This document shows, one piece after another, positions 36,196 through 49,128 of a DNA stretch of 64,000 nucleotides (position 1 is the stretch's first letter; every line of letters starts with the position of its first letter). A program made the position numbers and the translations under genes. The DNA comes from Neoscytalidium dimidiatum. Its lineage: Eukaryota > Ascomycota > Dothideomycetes > Botryosphaeriales > Botryosphaeriaceae. Under the pieces are notes generated by a model that saw nothing but the letters and a program-made list of their open reading frames with translations, was not told the DNA's origin and did no database searches. The stretch spans positions 992,001 through 1,056,000 of the forward strand of contig CM074699.1 of the NCBI GenBank assembly GCA_037367355.1. Reading direction: 5' to 3'.

Positions 36196-38952
36196 AAACT
36201 GCACAAGAAATACGGTCTGGCCGTTGCAATCCTATTTGAATCCATCTCGTCCTGGCGTCACTGGCCCTCGTACACCAGCCTCGCACGGGCAGCTGCATTG
36301 TCGCGCGCGCACACGGCGTACTAGAGCTCGAGCTCCGCTCTTCGTCGTGCGCGTCTGGTCGGCACATATGCGGCGAGCCTATTTCGCGGTCGGCTGCTGC
36401 GCGCTGCGCGCTGAGCCGGCGAGCAGCTAAGTAAACTCGCGTGTTCTGGACTGCATTGCCCTCGAGTGAGACCTGCAACTGTGTGCGTCGCATTCAGGCG
36501 CCCGGCATCTCGCGGAGGAGGCGATCGCTGGATCTTCGAGTCATGGTTGCACACCCAGCTCGTGCGGGACTCTGCATCGTTGCCGCGAACCTCACAAGAT
36601 TTTCGCGGGCGGCGAGCTGCAGCGCAGAGAGGGCGCTCAGCGGTACGAAGCTCGGCCCCGTGACGCGCGCACTCGCACTACTCCCAGAGCAGAGTGGTGG
36701 ATCCGTCCTTTTTTTTTCTTCAGCGTCACGCGTGAGCTGGACCTGCGCCGGACGTCACCGTGGTTGCTGCTGCTGCCGCTGCTGCAGCAGTTGAGGCCGT
36801 TTTGGAGCACGGCGAACATCTGTGGGGAGGATGATGGCATGTTGTTGAGATGCCATGACCACCGACCATAGCTACCCCGGCCAAAGCCACGAGGGTGCGC
36901 ACTGCAGATGGAGCTTGGGATGAGCTCCGGGCAACACCCATGCCTCCCGCGCGACCCTCGTCCAACGGCCAGGCTAGCCGTGCCATGGTGGGCTGAACGA
37001 CGGTGGCGCCGCTCTCGCCTACGTTGCATGGACCGGCATCGATAGCGACAGGCCGCCAGCGGCCACACACCTGCCTCTTGCTGCTGCAACCGTGGTTGTC
37101 CAAGCATCCGTCGTGTCATGCATCCGCGCATTTCTTGTTTCGACGTCCTGGCGGTTCTCTCCGGTCGGCTGCGGGTGCGGCTGCGATCATCGGCTGCCAA
37201 GGACAGGCTCGGTGCGGCCGGTTCTGCTCGCAGACGCCGTTTCAGAGCGCGGAGAACAGCTCCAGCGCATCCTGTGGCTTCCGGGCGGGCAGATTGACCA
37301 GGCAGGCCTGCTAGCAGAAACGCGCTGGCCTAGAGCCAAAAATTAAGGTTGCTGTCAACGCGTGTCACGAACCAAGTGATTTTCTCAGGCCTCACCATGC
37401 TTTCCCGAGATTCCCTGAGGGTGCGCTCCCACAGCCGCATGCATCGGCCACAGGCAGCGTGCGCCCGCCGCCGCTGATGCCTGCGCCCCGGTCTCCACGC
37501 CCGCTCGCAGCGCGCCGGTGAAGATTATGCCGCCGATCCGAGGCGTTCGCTCTGCTCTCGCGGGCGCCGGCTGGCCGCCGGCAGCGCTCAACCCGAGTCG
37601 ACTGCACGCGTAGCCGAGGTCGCGAGGCCTTTTTCGCTCGCCCAACGTTCGTGCATAAGCGCCTGGTCGAGTCCGGGCACTCTGATTTGCCGGGCTGCGC
37701 AGCGGGCTGCCTCCAGTGCTCGACCGGTGCGCCCCCTGCTCGTGTGCATGGGTCATGGGCGCTGACAAGGACACCCTAGGCGAGGCCGCTGATTCCCGGG
37801 CGCGCCGGGGATGGGCCCTTGAAGGGCCGTTTCTGACAGGTGGATGGCGGGGCTTGGCTCTGGCTTGGTCTCGTGCATGGGCTGATGCGTGCATATGGGA
37901 TCGCTATTCCGTCATTGATGTCAGGCGAGAGGTTGATGAAGGAGCAAGTGGAGAGGCAGCTCTGGAGCTGGTGATTACGCTGCGCTCGGGGGAGCTCCAG
38001 GGCTTGGCGGGCAGGCGCACGGGCAGTTCCCGAGCAGCTGGAATCTGAGCCGTCTCGACGACTCGACGCTCCCCAAAGCCGCCGTCATGCAAAGCCAGAC
38101 TCGCCGTGGGAGCGTGACGCAGATTGACAGGCGGCGGGGCGTTTCTGCCTTATGCGACACGCCCGTGAAACATGGCGCAGCAGAGCCAGGCCGCCGACGC
38201 TGGAGGTGAGGTTCGAGGGCTCGAGGGCGGCGAGCGGGTGCGAGATGCGCCCCAAGCCGCTCCGCAATCACCACTGCGATCGTCGACCGGGCTAGCCAGG
38301 AAAGCAAGACGACGCAACAAGCTTCCGATCCTCGCCCAGGGCGCGCTGGTTAGCGAGATGGCAGGGCGCGCGGCCGGGGCAGGCACGGCGGCGCGCCCGC
38401 GCGCGCGCACACACGCACACGCACAATCACTCACGCGCATCGGAGCCTGCGACGAGAGAACATCTTCATCTTGTGGCAGGGCGAGGCGCCGTGCTCACTC
38501 GTCTGTGGCAGCGCGCTCTGCTCAAACGCGCAAGCTGACGTGTCGTCCCATTTCCGACCACGCGGGGGGCCTAATGATCGGCGCACCATGCCGTTTCTCG
38601 TACTGGCCACTGCTCCCGCCCGGCCATTCACAGCCCGCCCAGCCCATTATACATCGACCTCTGAACAATGAGGAACCAACCTCTCCACGAGCTTATCCAC
38701 TTCTCCCACACAGCTGGCCTCGGAATAGGCTCTGTCCGGCTGCACTGGGCCTCACGTCGGCCTTGCTGCCTCATCTGGGCCTGGAGATAATCGCAATAAT
38801 GTCCGCCCAGCACCTGCGCCTGCGCCTGCGCCAGTGCCAGCGGCCTGCGCCAGAGCGTCGCCCTCTCGAACACTGCTCCTCCTGCCTGCATGAGCTCATC
38901 GCTTCTTGCAGGACCAACCTCTCCAACACGGCAGTCGTAGCCACCGCGCTCT

Positions 38953-38985
38953 CCCTCCGCCTCCGCCTCCGCCTCCGCCTCCTCC
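38953..38985. repeat. (CTCCGC)n hexanucleotide repeat
   Basis: About five tandem units of a CTCCGC hexamer running into CTC triplets. Another hexamer array, of the GCCTGC type, lies at about 38812-38832. Confidence 0.85.
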
Positions 38986-41900
38986 TCGATCACTTCCGTC
39001 TTCTGCTGCGGTCCCACGCGCCTTGGCTGCCCCTTTTCGTCCCGGCTGATTGTTTTTGCCTCGTCTCTTGATGCATCTCCGCATGTCCTCTCTTTTCTCG
39101 CTGCTCCTCTCCTGCGTGCTGGAGTCATGCGCCTGTCTCAGTCGCCAGTCGCCCTCGCCCTGCAGCAACCGCCTTGTCTCATCCGTAGTATTGAAGAAAA
39201 CCGCCGTCACTTCCACATCACCGACTCGCAGCATCCGGGTTTTGGCACAAGACCCCTGGCCTATGCAGATGCATCAGCCGCGCTGTCCTCTCATTCGCCC
39301 CGCGCCGCTATTCTCCGCGCGGATCTTGGGTTCTTTGACGTTGCACAACACCAAACCGCTCCCTCCTCCATGTCGATTCCCGTGCCCACTCGCTATAGAA
39401 AGTCCGGCGGGCACCAGCCATCTTCCCATGATCACTTGAAGCGTTCGGCCGGACATAAGCGTCGCTGATATTGCTAGACCTTTGCGTCCGGACCACTGCT
39501 CCCACTCCCACCCATCCAGTCCCTATGGCTCCGCGTGTATTGTCGAAGGGCTTCGGAGCCATCCTCCTGTTCGCAACAAGGGCGAAATTCTTTTGCCACA
39601 CCTCGTGATACTGCGGCTGCCCCTCGCGAACCGGTCCGCAGTTGCTTGTTCACGTAGCACAGCATTACCCTCAAGATACCCACTTCCCGCTCCCGCGCTT
39701 GTACGCTCTCCAGTCCCCTCCAATCCTTCGCCGGCCCGAACAGGAGTCATCAGGCAACTACTGCAGCATATTCTGTCCTAAAGTGACCACCAGCAGCCCG
39801 GCCTCCTCATGCCCTGCAGCTTTCAAGCCGCAAGTCCGCACCAGCTGCATCCTTACCGCATCCCTCTCGTCCGCTACTCGCTACCGCTGCTGCCCTTCCC
39901 TTCCCAACCATGTGCAGCTCGCTAAAACATTCGTGCATACTAGCCTGTACCCTGACGATGCCTTTCGCAGCTGCTCTTTGCATGGTTGCTGCCGGTCTGC
40001 CCAATTGTGCGCCTACCCAGAATCCCGTCACACGAATACTGTTCACTTACCACGTCATTGAACCTCTTCGTTCACCCGTCGAATCTCTTCCATATGCCTT
40101 CTAGAAGTCTCTACTCAATGCGTCCTGGTCCTAGCACGTCAGGAGCCGCGTCTCGCTGTAGTACAGTGTCCCAGCTGAGGCCCTGAATCGGCTGGCCGCA
40201 GACACATACATGTATGTACAATACAAAAGCTAGGGACGAAACTAGTCTCCCCCGCGGTGTGGACTTACAAGGGGGATGTGAGTGTGGATGGCGAATGACG
40301 GGCTGAACGTCAGTAACCGCAGTCTAGCCACAGCGGCCTTGTGACTATCCTGCTCTCCGATAAACAACAGCGCTCTGTTGTTGCTCTGTGTGTGGCTCCC
40401 TTACTCGCCCTGCGGCTGATCTGATCTGATCTGGACCACACTGGTCTGATGTGAGAAGGGATGCGCGCAGGTGCAGGCGGGAAGCAACAAGAATCGAAAG
40501 AGTCAGTCATCAGAGACAATAATCCCACCGTCATCATCACAAGCCAACAGAAACTTACCTGCGAGGCGGGCGAACTGCGGAAGCGGCAATAACGAAAGCA
40601 AAGCAAATGAATCACTGCTTCGTATACCGTATGGTGATGGCTGCCCGACTTTGTGATTGAGTGGCTAACGCTGGCCAGGCCTCCCTCCTGAATTCACTCT
40701 TTTTCCAGATCAGCAACAATCGGCAAGATCTACCAGGTCTCAGCATGCCTCGCCAGTTAGCCTAACTGCTTCCGCGGCCCCATCGCCCCTATGAGAGCGG
40801 CCGAACCAACTCTCCGGGCCTTACATATCCGCGTGCGCTTACTTGCGCACGGCATGCCAACTCGCGCCACTTCCATTGCTCTATCTGCCTCACTCTCTTC
40901 CCTGCTGTCTCCAGTCGGGCCTACCCACCCCTTGTCACTCACCTGCAGCTCGGCAGCCTGCAAACGTGGGGGCCAGGGACCAGGAATTGCGGCGGTCACC
41001 GTTGGTCTACCCTGCTCGCCTCGTCCTTTGATCCTGATCTTCTGATCCATCTACAGACTTTCCAGCTAGTGTTGACAAGATAGCTAAAACCTCACCGACC
41101 GCTCTGGTGGGAAATCCCAAACACACGGGAACTGAGACATCCCCGCACTCCCAACTCTCCTTCCAGCCTCTGTCTATTCTGACTCCATCGCTCTGGCCCC
41201 CTCTTGACCCTCACACCACGCAGTAATTGCCGCGAAATTGGGGGGGTGGAGAAGTAAGCCTAATCGCGCGTTCGCTACGACTTTCGGATCGCCATATCCT
41301 TCCCTATACCACACCGCAAGGGCTGCAGTCCGTTAACATTTTTCGATATACGAGCGGTTGCGGCGGCGGCGGCTGCGGGCAGAGCCAGCGGCGACCTGAA
41401 AATGCGGTAGCCCTTGTACGTACGTACATTTGACTCCTCCCGTACATTCTGTGCGACGGCTACACAGCATCCTATTCTATGCAAGTCTGCCCGCTCCAAC
41501 GGACGGAAGTTTGCGTTCTGCACTGCTCGAAAGTGCGTGCGGGCGTGCGGAACACTCACCCATTGCACACACGCCCGGTACATACCAGCAAAAAAAAAAA
41601 AAAAAAGCCACTTTGTACCGTTACCGCGCCTGCACTGAGGAGTGGACGGGCAACACGGCGGAGCGCCCCGCGTCCCCGCGCATCATGTATTTACTTGTAA
41701 TTGAAGCATGCGATACGTCCGTTTACTCCCCTTTCGCCGCGGCCGCCCAAGCCGCCGCCCAAGCCGCGCGCGACACGCATCAACGGGACCCATGGTTCAT
41801 CAGAAGCGGAAGAAAGAAAAAAAAAATATTGGATAGAATCCGACGATCTCATTCCGCGCCGGTCCGAGGGATCCATCTCGCATGAGATGGGGCCGGACGG

Positions 41901-42350
41901 GAAAACGGTTTGGGCAAGGGAAGCGCGAGTGGTTAGGGGGAGGGGAGCTGAGGTGGAAAGACTCAATCCCTCCCTTTTTTTTTTTTGGTCTTTCTCGTTC
42001 TCTCACCGAAAATAGCAAAGCTGCTCGAAATAGCCACTGGCCCTTTGGTCAGCACTGTTGCCTACCATTCCGCCTTTCCTCGCAAACCCCCCCACGCACA
42101 AGCGTCCCAGAATCGTTGTTCGCATGAGGGACAGGTCTCTCAATGCTCTTGTGTCTCAGGCCCTCCGCGCGTTGTATGCGGTCGAGAAGCCGCCGCACAC
42201 GTTAAGGTTGTGGCTGCAGGATTCGGCGGAGGGACAAGACGGCAGCTATTGTACGAGTGCGGTTACAAGGGCGTTGCAACGGCCAGGCTACAGCACAGGC
42301 GTTTGAGCGAGAGCCCCCTTGACGTGGCTGGCATTGAGCTCTGTAAACAG

Positions 42351-42371
42351 ACACGTCTGGACGACTGCTTC
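42351..42371. repeat. Arm of the dispersed element (copy 3, minus orientation)
   Basis: Reads ACACGTCTGGACGACTGCTT plus one base, the reverse complement of the GAAGCAGTCGTCCAGACGTG core seen in other copies. I could not place a matching left arm. Confidence 0.4.
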
Positions 42372-44506
42372 GACGTCGTATGCACGCCGTTGCTTACGGT
42401 TCGATACTTTCGATCACGACGCCCGTAAGTCTGTTGTGCGGTATGAAGTTCGAAGTCTAAAGGATGAAGGAAGCGGCGGTGGTCGCGTCCAGGGGCATTT
42501 TCTCCTGCATGAATAAGGGGACAAGGTGGCAAAGAGAGAGGGGGGGAAACGCATATGCAGTGAACAATCTTTCGCTTGACGAGACTGACCTCGAGCTGAT
42601 GATGATGGAGATGAGCAATCTGGACACCCCAGATGAAACAGAGGCTGAACGAGTCGGGATGTGGGGAGCGATCAGGCCAACAACACAGATCAGAGTTCAG
42701 AAATGCTGGCATGTGATTCAATGCCCTCCGTGGCCCCCCCAAGCTTTTCGTGCTGTCCGTCCCTTGAGGGCCAGAATTGGACTTGAGGTCGCCTGAAATG
42801 CGGGTCGATCAAGGATGATGCCGGGAGCTCGCTGGTGTTGCAAAGCTGACGGGAGCAAACAGGATGTGAGCCCGAGCTGTGCGCGCCTGGCCGACACCGC
42901 GCGAGCTCCTTCCCTACGTCCCGTCGTTGTCGTCATCTGTCTCGATCCGACCTGGTGGCAGGTTTGAGAGGCAAAAGCTATTGGGCTGTCGTGCAGCCGT
43001 GGGACCAGAAGAAGAAGTTTTAGTCCGTTTGGAGCAGAGGTAAGGATTCAGATCGTGGATTGAAGTCACGTCATCTGCTGGGGGGGGGGCGAGAGATTGT
43101 AAGCCACTGTCGAGGTCGAGTGCGCCTCGCCCGCTCATGTCCCGCATGCAATCGAGTTCGCAGTAAGACCGGCGCTTGGCCGTGCCGTGTGTGGCTGCGG
43201 ATGTTGATGCTACGTCTTGTCAACGCCGTTGCTACATCGTGTGCCGGAGTAGAGAGGTCTGCCATCGCACTGCCAAGCAGATTTCTTGTCCACGAAATAG
43301 GAATGCAGAGCGACAAGCCCAGCATGAACGTGTACAGAGAGTAGGTACTGTCGCATCTCGTTTGCGCATAAACATCTCGGCATCCGCCCTGGACTGCAAA
43401 ACGGCGAAGAGTGGATTAGCCTTCCGGCATTTTCATGGCTGGAACGTAGCGGCTGGTCCATCAGCCCATTGTTTACCCTTTCTTACAAAAGCTTCGCTCA
43501 GCCGCCCGGACGCGCCCAAGAGTTCCGGCATTTCAAATCAATATCGAAAGCATTCGAGACTGTCCGGTGGGAGAGAAAAACTATGGCCACCTGGCGAACT
43601 GCGCCCCCCTCGGCCCGCAGAGAAGGCTTCCCTGACCACACGACCCTGTTATCTATCTCGAACACCCATGGTGGCGTGCTCAAAAAGCGGCCAATCACGC
43701 AGCCTGGAGGCAGTAATTCCACTACCGCGTCACGTCCCTTCCCCCCCACGTTCTGGAGCAATCCTCCAACACAAAACGAAAGCCGCTTTGCCGGTAGCAA
43801 ATTGTACCGGCATTTATCATATGCAGGAGGTTTCAATAGAACACTTAACCCTCCAGCAGCTTGGCGGGTAGCATTCGTTGACCGCCATCGCATACCCTCT
43901 CCAAGCCACACGCTTCGCAGCCACCTGGTTGGACTGCAGGTCCGATCGTGCCGCGGTAGCGCTGAACCTTGGAGAATGGGGAGATGCGGGATGTGGGGCT
44001 GCACTGCGCTGCGCGCGCTTGGAAGGCCCCTCAACTTGCTGCGCCGTAGCGTTGGTGGGCCGTGTTGTTGGTGTATGGCAAAGAGAACACTCCCAGATAG
44101 CTCAAAATAGGAGCCCGCGGTAACGGCAACTACGTGCTAAAATAGGGCAGCTTCTTCTTTCTTTCCTTTTTTTTCCCCCCCGCCTTCTTCAGGTTGGCCG
44201 TGGTGGCGAACGTGATTGGGCACGAGCGTGCTGCCCGCGCTAAGGAACCCGCGGCAAGGCGGGATCGGCTGAAGCAGCGTTGTAGTGTGTATTTGCTTTT
44301 TCTGCTTGTTGGCTGCTTTCTGCCCGCTTTAGTGCCCAACCTCCGTGCTAAGCGTTCTCACGATGGGATCGAGGCGGGAAGCTGCGGAACGAACATGCGA
44401 TCGGACTTCGAGCCGAGGCGGCTAAGAGCATCAAAAGAAATGGATAGTGCGGTTGGAATAACGGGGTCAGTCCAAGAGTCTAGCATAAGCGTGCACACAG
44501 AGAGCT

Positions 44507-44535
44507 GAAGCAGCCATACGGACGTAAATGCCACG
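44507..44535. repeat. Arm of the dispersed element (copy 4)
   Basis: GAAGCAGCCATACGGACGTA followed by AATG matches the element's left arm with a few changes. The following bases (CACGGTGTCC) resemble the sequence after the arm in copy 1. Confidence 0.35.
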
Positions 44536-45117
44536 GTGTCCTTGAGCATCTGCGTCCTAAGAGCTCCTCCGACTACCCGTACGAAGGCGTCGCCGTTGCA
44601 CTCCTTTGAAGTCAACCTTGGGGCATGGTTGGTTGCGATGCTGTCCCGGCCTATCGAGAGTTTTCGCTTTGCTCACCGATGATTTTAATAGAGCATGATT
44701 TTGTTTCGGGTGCTCTCTCCGTGTGAGGCGATGGCTGCTTCCGCTAGTATAGTCAGGTGCTGCTACTGCTTCTCGAACGTGTTTCATGATCACTAGTGGA
44801 CTGTACAGACATCTACGCTAACAGCTTAGTCGGACGCTACAACGCGGAGGTATTATAATGTTCTCTTTTATGAACTGATGACGTCTTGCATCGTGGTTCA
44901 GAAGTGTATTCGTGATAATGATCAGATGCGTTGGTTCAAGGGACAACACTGATGAAATGGAAAATCAAGGCTTCTCATATACTGACGTGTTCTAGCGTTA
45001 AAGTGACACCTTCATATTGTGACTTCGTAGCAAATATGAGATTGTCCATTGATAGATAGTCTAAAGAAACCGCATTACTTCCACGTGACGTAGTTTCTAA
45101 TATCTAAGAGGAGAAGC

Positions 45118-45531
45118 CGTATTGCAGATATTCAATCATACTTTGGCTGTTGAGATCAGTCTGCCCGAGCTTCATCTCATCCGCAAAAATGTTAGCCTTT
45201 GGGAACACTCTTACAACTCCTTCATCTAAAGGCCAAAATTCCTGATGCTCCATCAGTTGGCGCCCGGAATTGATAGGCATTGATATTGTGGAATCTCACA
45301 CTCGCGAGCAATGTTCCTGATCATTTTGAGTGCGTCTTGAGCTGACAAACAATTGAGCTCGCTAGACGTGCCCTTATCACATCGCTCCTTTTCCTGTCTA
45401 AAGAAGCCGTCAGAATCTGTGAGTGAAGAATACACGCCGAGCCACAATGGTTGGCAGAAGAGAGGGTCCTCAGGCCTTTGTAAGCGGAAGTTTATAGAAG
45501 ACTTTATTTGTTGATGGATGTCAAGTATCAA
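45118..45531 (-). pseudogene. Frameshifted gene remnant, family unknown
   Basis: On the minus strand a 92-codon frame (including FCQPLWLGVYSSLTDSDGFF and ALKMIRNIARECEIPQY) ends at a stop at 45253. A second frame picks up at once with LMEHQEFWPLDEGVVRVFPK and continues to QSMIEYLQYGFSS at about 45118. Both pieces have protein-like composition and abut without splice signals. They therefore look like one decayed 3' coding end with a frameshift. I do not recognise the family, and no 5' part was found. Confidence 0.3.
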
Positions 45532-46541
45532 TGATCCTCGCGTTCGAGTGCATTAACAGTCCACGCGTCATCATTAGCGATAGATTTTTTGTGAGAGCTC
45601 TGGAAGGCGCCCCGAACACCGAGCCATGAGGTGGAGCTTTTCATCATCCTAGCCTACCGGTCCAACTCACGACTACATCCGAAATTTAATTCGGTTGCAG
45701 TTCCGTCGGATTGGACTTCCCGTTTTATATGAGGCGATTGCCTACCGACATTGATTATGGTGGAAGACAGCATGTCCCGAATCGTGCCTAATGGTTTGCT
45801 ATTGGCTCATCCGATTCATCATTGATTTCACTTGGTTGCGTATGCTTGACCTTCTCCTGATCATGAATTGTTGTCTTGAAATCCATAGGTGCGGCTGCGA
45901 CACTAGTCTGTATGGAACAAACAAGCAATCTCCAGACTAAGCGATCATGTTTCGATTTTATGGTTCGTGGTTTGAGATCATGTGAAGTTTAGAATGCCCG
46001 TCACGTCTCCGAAGAGAGCAAGAGATATTTCGTGAACGAACTTGGTATTCAACGGGAAGCGGACCTCTCGAGAGGTGACTTTCGGACATGGGGTCCGACA
46101 CCGGAAAGAGGAGCGAAGGAGATGACATTGTCGCAAAGCATTCTTCTTCTTGACTGGTACGTAGAAATGAATTGGTGTTGGGCATTATGTGTTGATTAAA
46201 GAGGATGAATATACCAAACTATGCTCATGTTCTGGGGAGCAACGTGTGGTCCTCTTTCTGGGTTGGTTCTTTTTGCGAAGTTACACTTCGTCCGTGTTGC
46301 GTATGGTTTTCGGGGTTTCAGGAAGGATAGGCACTCGTAAGGTCGTTCTGATATGATTATCGGCATGATAACAGGAGAGCAGTTTTTTCAAGAGTATTAT
46401 TGCGTGGTGGCTTGGAATGTAGAGTGATTCTATTAAAGATGTCGGCGATTTGATGAGGGCCGCCTGGCTCCTTTCTGATTCCACGGTAGTCAGATGGGGA
46501 CAATTTTCGGAACCGCAACAGAAACATACGACGAGTAACTA

Positions 46542-46605
46542 AAGCAGTCGTCCAGGCTTAAACGCTCAACAACATTGATGAAAGTTTACGTTGGGACAAC
46601 TGCTT
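46542..46605. repeat. Dispersed MITE-like element, copy 5 (clear inverted repeat)
   Basis: The left arm AAGCAGTCGTCCAGGCTTAA (46542-46561) and the right arm, read in reverse complement, AAGCAGTTGTCCCAACGTAA, form an imperfect 22-base inverted repeat around a loop of about 20 bases. The sequence just upstream (AACCGCAACA) matches the flank of the 60 kb copy. Confidence 0.55.
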
Positions 46606-48612
46606 GAGCGCTCCATGGGTACTATTTGATATGGTACTAGCTATTGTGATAACACTTCCGGATCTTCACCCAGTACGGAGCAAGGAATATTTCTTTGCTA
46701 CCAACTATTTCAGGTTCTTTGACAGGCGCCTTCTGTACCCACGTCATCATCAGAGCTGCCATATATGTTAGGGATTTTTTTTTCCCCCGCTACGTGCTTT
46801 CCCGCAAGCGTAAGTGTTGTTTGACTTGGTGTCTTGCTGTGGCAACCCGCACGCTGCAGCAGTACTTGACGCTAAGCCCTCTTCCAGACGATTGCTCGGT
46901 TGTACCTGTCCTTGCCCTTCAGTGGACTTTGGCTCGCGAACAAAGTCATTGGATGTCTTGTCCATTCTCCCCGGAGAAGTCGAGGTGCCACTTGGGCATG
47001 GTAAATACCACCTGCTGAACCTTTCATCATGCTCAGCCTCGTATTTTCCGCCTCTACCAAGCCTCTCGAACTAGCTGCTCTCCCGTTCAGACAAGGCAGC
47101 CATTGGGTCGGGGTTCTGTTAGATGAGCCATGGCATGTGTGTGTGGTTTCGTTGGATCTTCTTTTCCCTCATTCTCTTTGCTGGTCGTTGACTCTTTGAC
47201 TTCAGGATCTTCGGGGGCGTCATTTTCACTGTTCTGTGAGCTTGCGTGTGTATTGAGTTCCTGGGATCAGGCGAGAAACTTGCAGAGGCCTATTTGCACT
47301 TCGCGCTCTCCGCGATTGCATATGCACAAGTAGGAAAGGGTGGTAGAAAGAAGTGGGGTGAGAGAAAGCCAGCCAGAGAAGCGAAGCCGGAGAAAGATTC
47401 GCCGGGTGCCGACGCGGTGTCTGCCTACCAGGCCGGACACCGCCTGACCAGTCGCTAAGCCCGTCACGAAATCCACCCCACCATATCCCCGACGGCTTTT
47501 TCGCGACGATTGCAAATCATCTCTTTGCGTCAGCAGTGCTCTAGTACTCAGCCAGTTTCGAGCCGCGAACACTATGTAAAACCCACTGCTACCGCTTCAT
47601 GGCTGGCATGGTGCCAAGGACCCGAGGGATATCGCGTATCGTTCATAACGTACTGACTCGGACTGACGCGCATAGCTTGAGCTAGGCTTTTGGTCAACTA
47701 ACTGGCTCGCTCGGGGCTAATTTTTGTGGAACGGAGTTTGATAATTGGATGGTGGGCTGTCGTGCGGAGTTGTAGGGCATGGTGGCTTGCAAGAGTGTCA
47801 TGTTTGTGCAGTAGTCAAGGTGAATACGCATGGCTGTTACATCTTCCTCATGCTAGAAACTCACATGCCAATAGTTCTCCCGTTGTCTACGCCGGGTATT
47901 TGTCGTAGCTATGTTCGAAAGCACCAGCACCGAGCTCTCCTTTGACATCAGTCTTCTGCGAAGTAAAGTTACATGTAAGACATGAGATACCTATTTTCGC
48001 TGGCCTTGGCTATGGCCTTATTCTGTGATTAAGATGAGCGTATGACTGACTTTAAACTCTAGTTGATACTTTAGGTGGTCATCACCAGTCGTCGGCCTCC
48101 ACGTTCGCTGTCTTCTGCGAAAGACCAAAGGAGATCATGGGGCTCTGCCCTTACCGCTTCCACCGCCTGTCAAATCAAAGCCACTCGCTTTTAATATTAT
48201 ATGGAAGGGGAAAATAAGGCTGTGGGAGGGTTTGGACATTAAGCAAATCAGGCACAGCTTAAGGGGAAAACAACGATGACGGTGGTTTGTGGCAGTGGTG
48301 CTACAGGTAGAATTGCACTACATCAGCAGAGCTGGAAATACAGCCCACTGCTGTTCCACAAATACTTCCGTGGAGACACATGCAGTATAATGTGCACTCA
48401 TTTGGATGCTTAAATGAGCGTGATAAGGATGGCCGAATCCGCGTGTCGCTTGTGTTTGCTCACAGCGCTGCTCTTTCCGTTCAAAGAGTGCGCTCGCCTT
48501 CTGTCGTTCCCATCAGCCTGGAAAATCTGATCTTCCATCTTCTATCGCACATTTCGTCTTCATCTGCACTTAGATCAGCCATCCACCGCCGTTCGCCATC
48601 TCCGTCGCTGTC

Positions 48613-49128
48613 ATGTCTGACGATAAGACCGCCTCCAGAGTTGACATTGCTAAAGCTCTAACCAAGAGCATTGGCTTGTGAGGGAAGATCCTCCCTACCA
48701 CCTATGTGTACACCTCACCTTCACCGGTCTCTTTAGGTCTGGCCGCTACAACGTTTGCGTACATGCTCTTGCCTTCGCTATCAAACAGATCCACGAGGCG
48801 ACCCCTGCGTTCAACACTACCCTCCGCCACTCTGCCAGTCACATTTTATTCATAATATGGACGTGTTCATGAAGAAGAGCACTTTTCTCGATGTGATTGC
48901 GGACGTGGGTCCGTTCAGATGGGCCCTTCTTGCAGCGTTTTGGGAGAAGACGCAGGCTCATTTCTGTGCAAAGCCTGTGGTAGCGTGGAGGAGTTCGGAA
49001 GCTTCAAGGACTATAGTCCGGACGACGAGATCGAGTGTGGCTTGTGCTACAAGTCAAAGTGGAGGAATTGCAAGGCTGAGAGGGTGTTGTGGGAATCTGC
49101 CACGGTCCCGAAGTGGACCCGTCGTTGA
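48613..49128 (+). pseudogene. Decayed tandem copy of the BTB gene
   Basis: A shadow of the intact gene 1 kb downstream. Exon 1 (48613-48677) is 65 nt, the same length and phase as the intact exon 1, and its product (MSDDKTASRVDIAKAL...) aligns with MSDITVDSGVDIISAL. After an intron (48678-48736) the frame reads SGRYNV and then jumps directly to IKQIHEATPAFNTTLRHSA, matching IKEIYESTPTSNRTLRDAA. Most of the BTB core is therefore deleted. The frame ends at 48872. The rest of the C-terminus continues in two other frames (FMKKSTFLDVIADVG; then CKACGSVEEF and IECGLCYKSKWRNC, matching the CPAC..CQVC tail). Deletion plus two frameshifts argue for a pseudogene. Confidence 0.65.

Larger units (their letters stand above)
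32975..44800. other. GC-rich gene desert upstream of the DUF8032 gene
   Basis: Nearly 12 kb with no supportable gene. Many open frames exist on both strands, but they overlap each other, consist of Arg/Ala/Ser/Pro-rich translation and lack motifs, as expected by chance in GC-rich DNA. The region contains trinucleotide and hexanucleotide runs and several copies of the dispersed inverted-repeat element. A leader exon of the DUF8032 gene may lie here. Confidence 0.55.
44801..48612. other. AT-richer, gene-poor stretch
   Basis: Composition shifts to visibly higher AT after about 44,800. Apart from the gene remnant at 45118-45531 and the element copy at 46542-46605, I see no gene. Open frames are short and interrupted. 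Confidence 0.5.

Noticed and set aside
38172..39071. 299-residue plus-strand frame in the GC-rich desert
   Set aside because: Its composition follows hexanucleotide repeats and GC content; no splice context, homology or start context supports it.
42395..42420. GGTTCGATAC considered as a tRNA T-arm (B box)
   Set aside because: No matching acceptor stem, D-arm or A box could be found at the proper distance.
43176..43871. 231-residue plus-strand frame, overlapped by long frames on both strands
   Set aside because: Several mutually overlapping frames of similar length indicate chance openness, not a gene.
46695..47460. Overlapping 60-107 residue frames as a possible multi-exon gene
   Set aside because: No set of splice sites joined them into a protein-like sequence.
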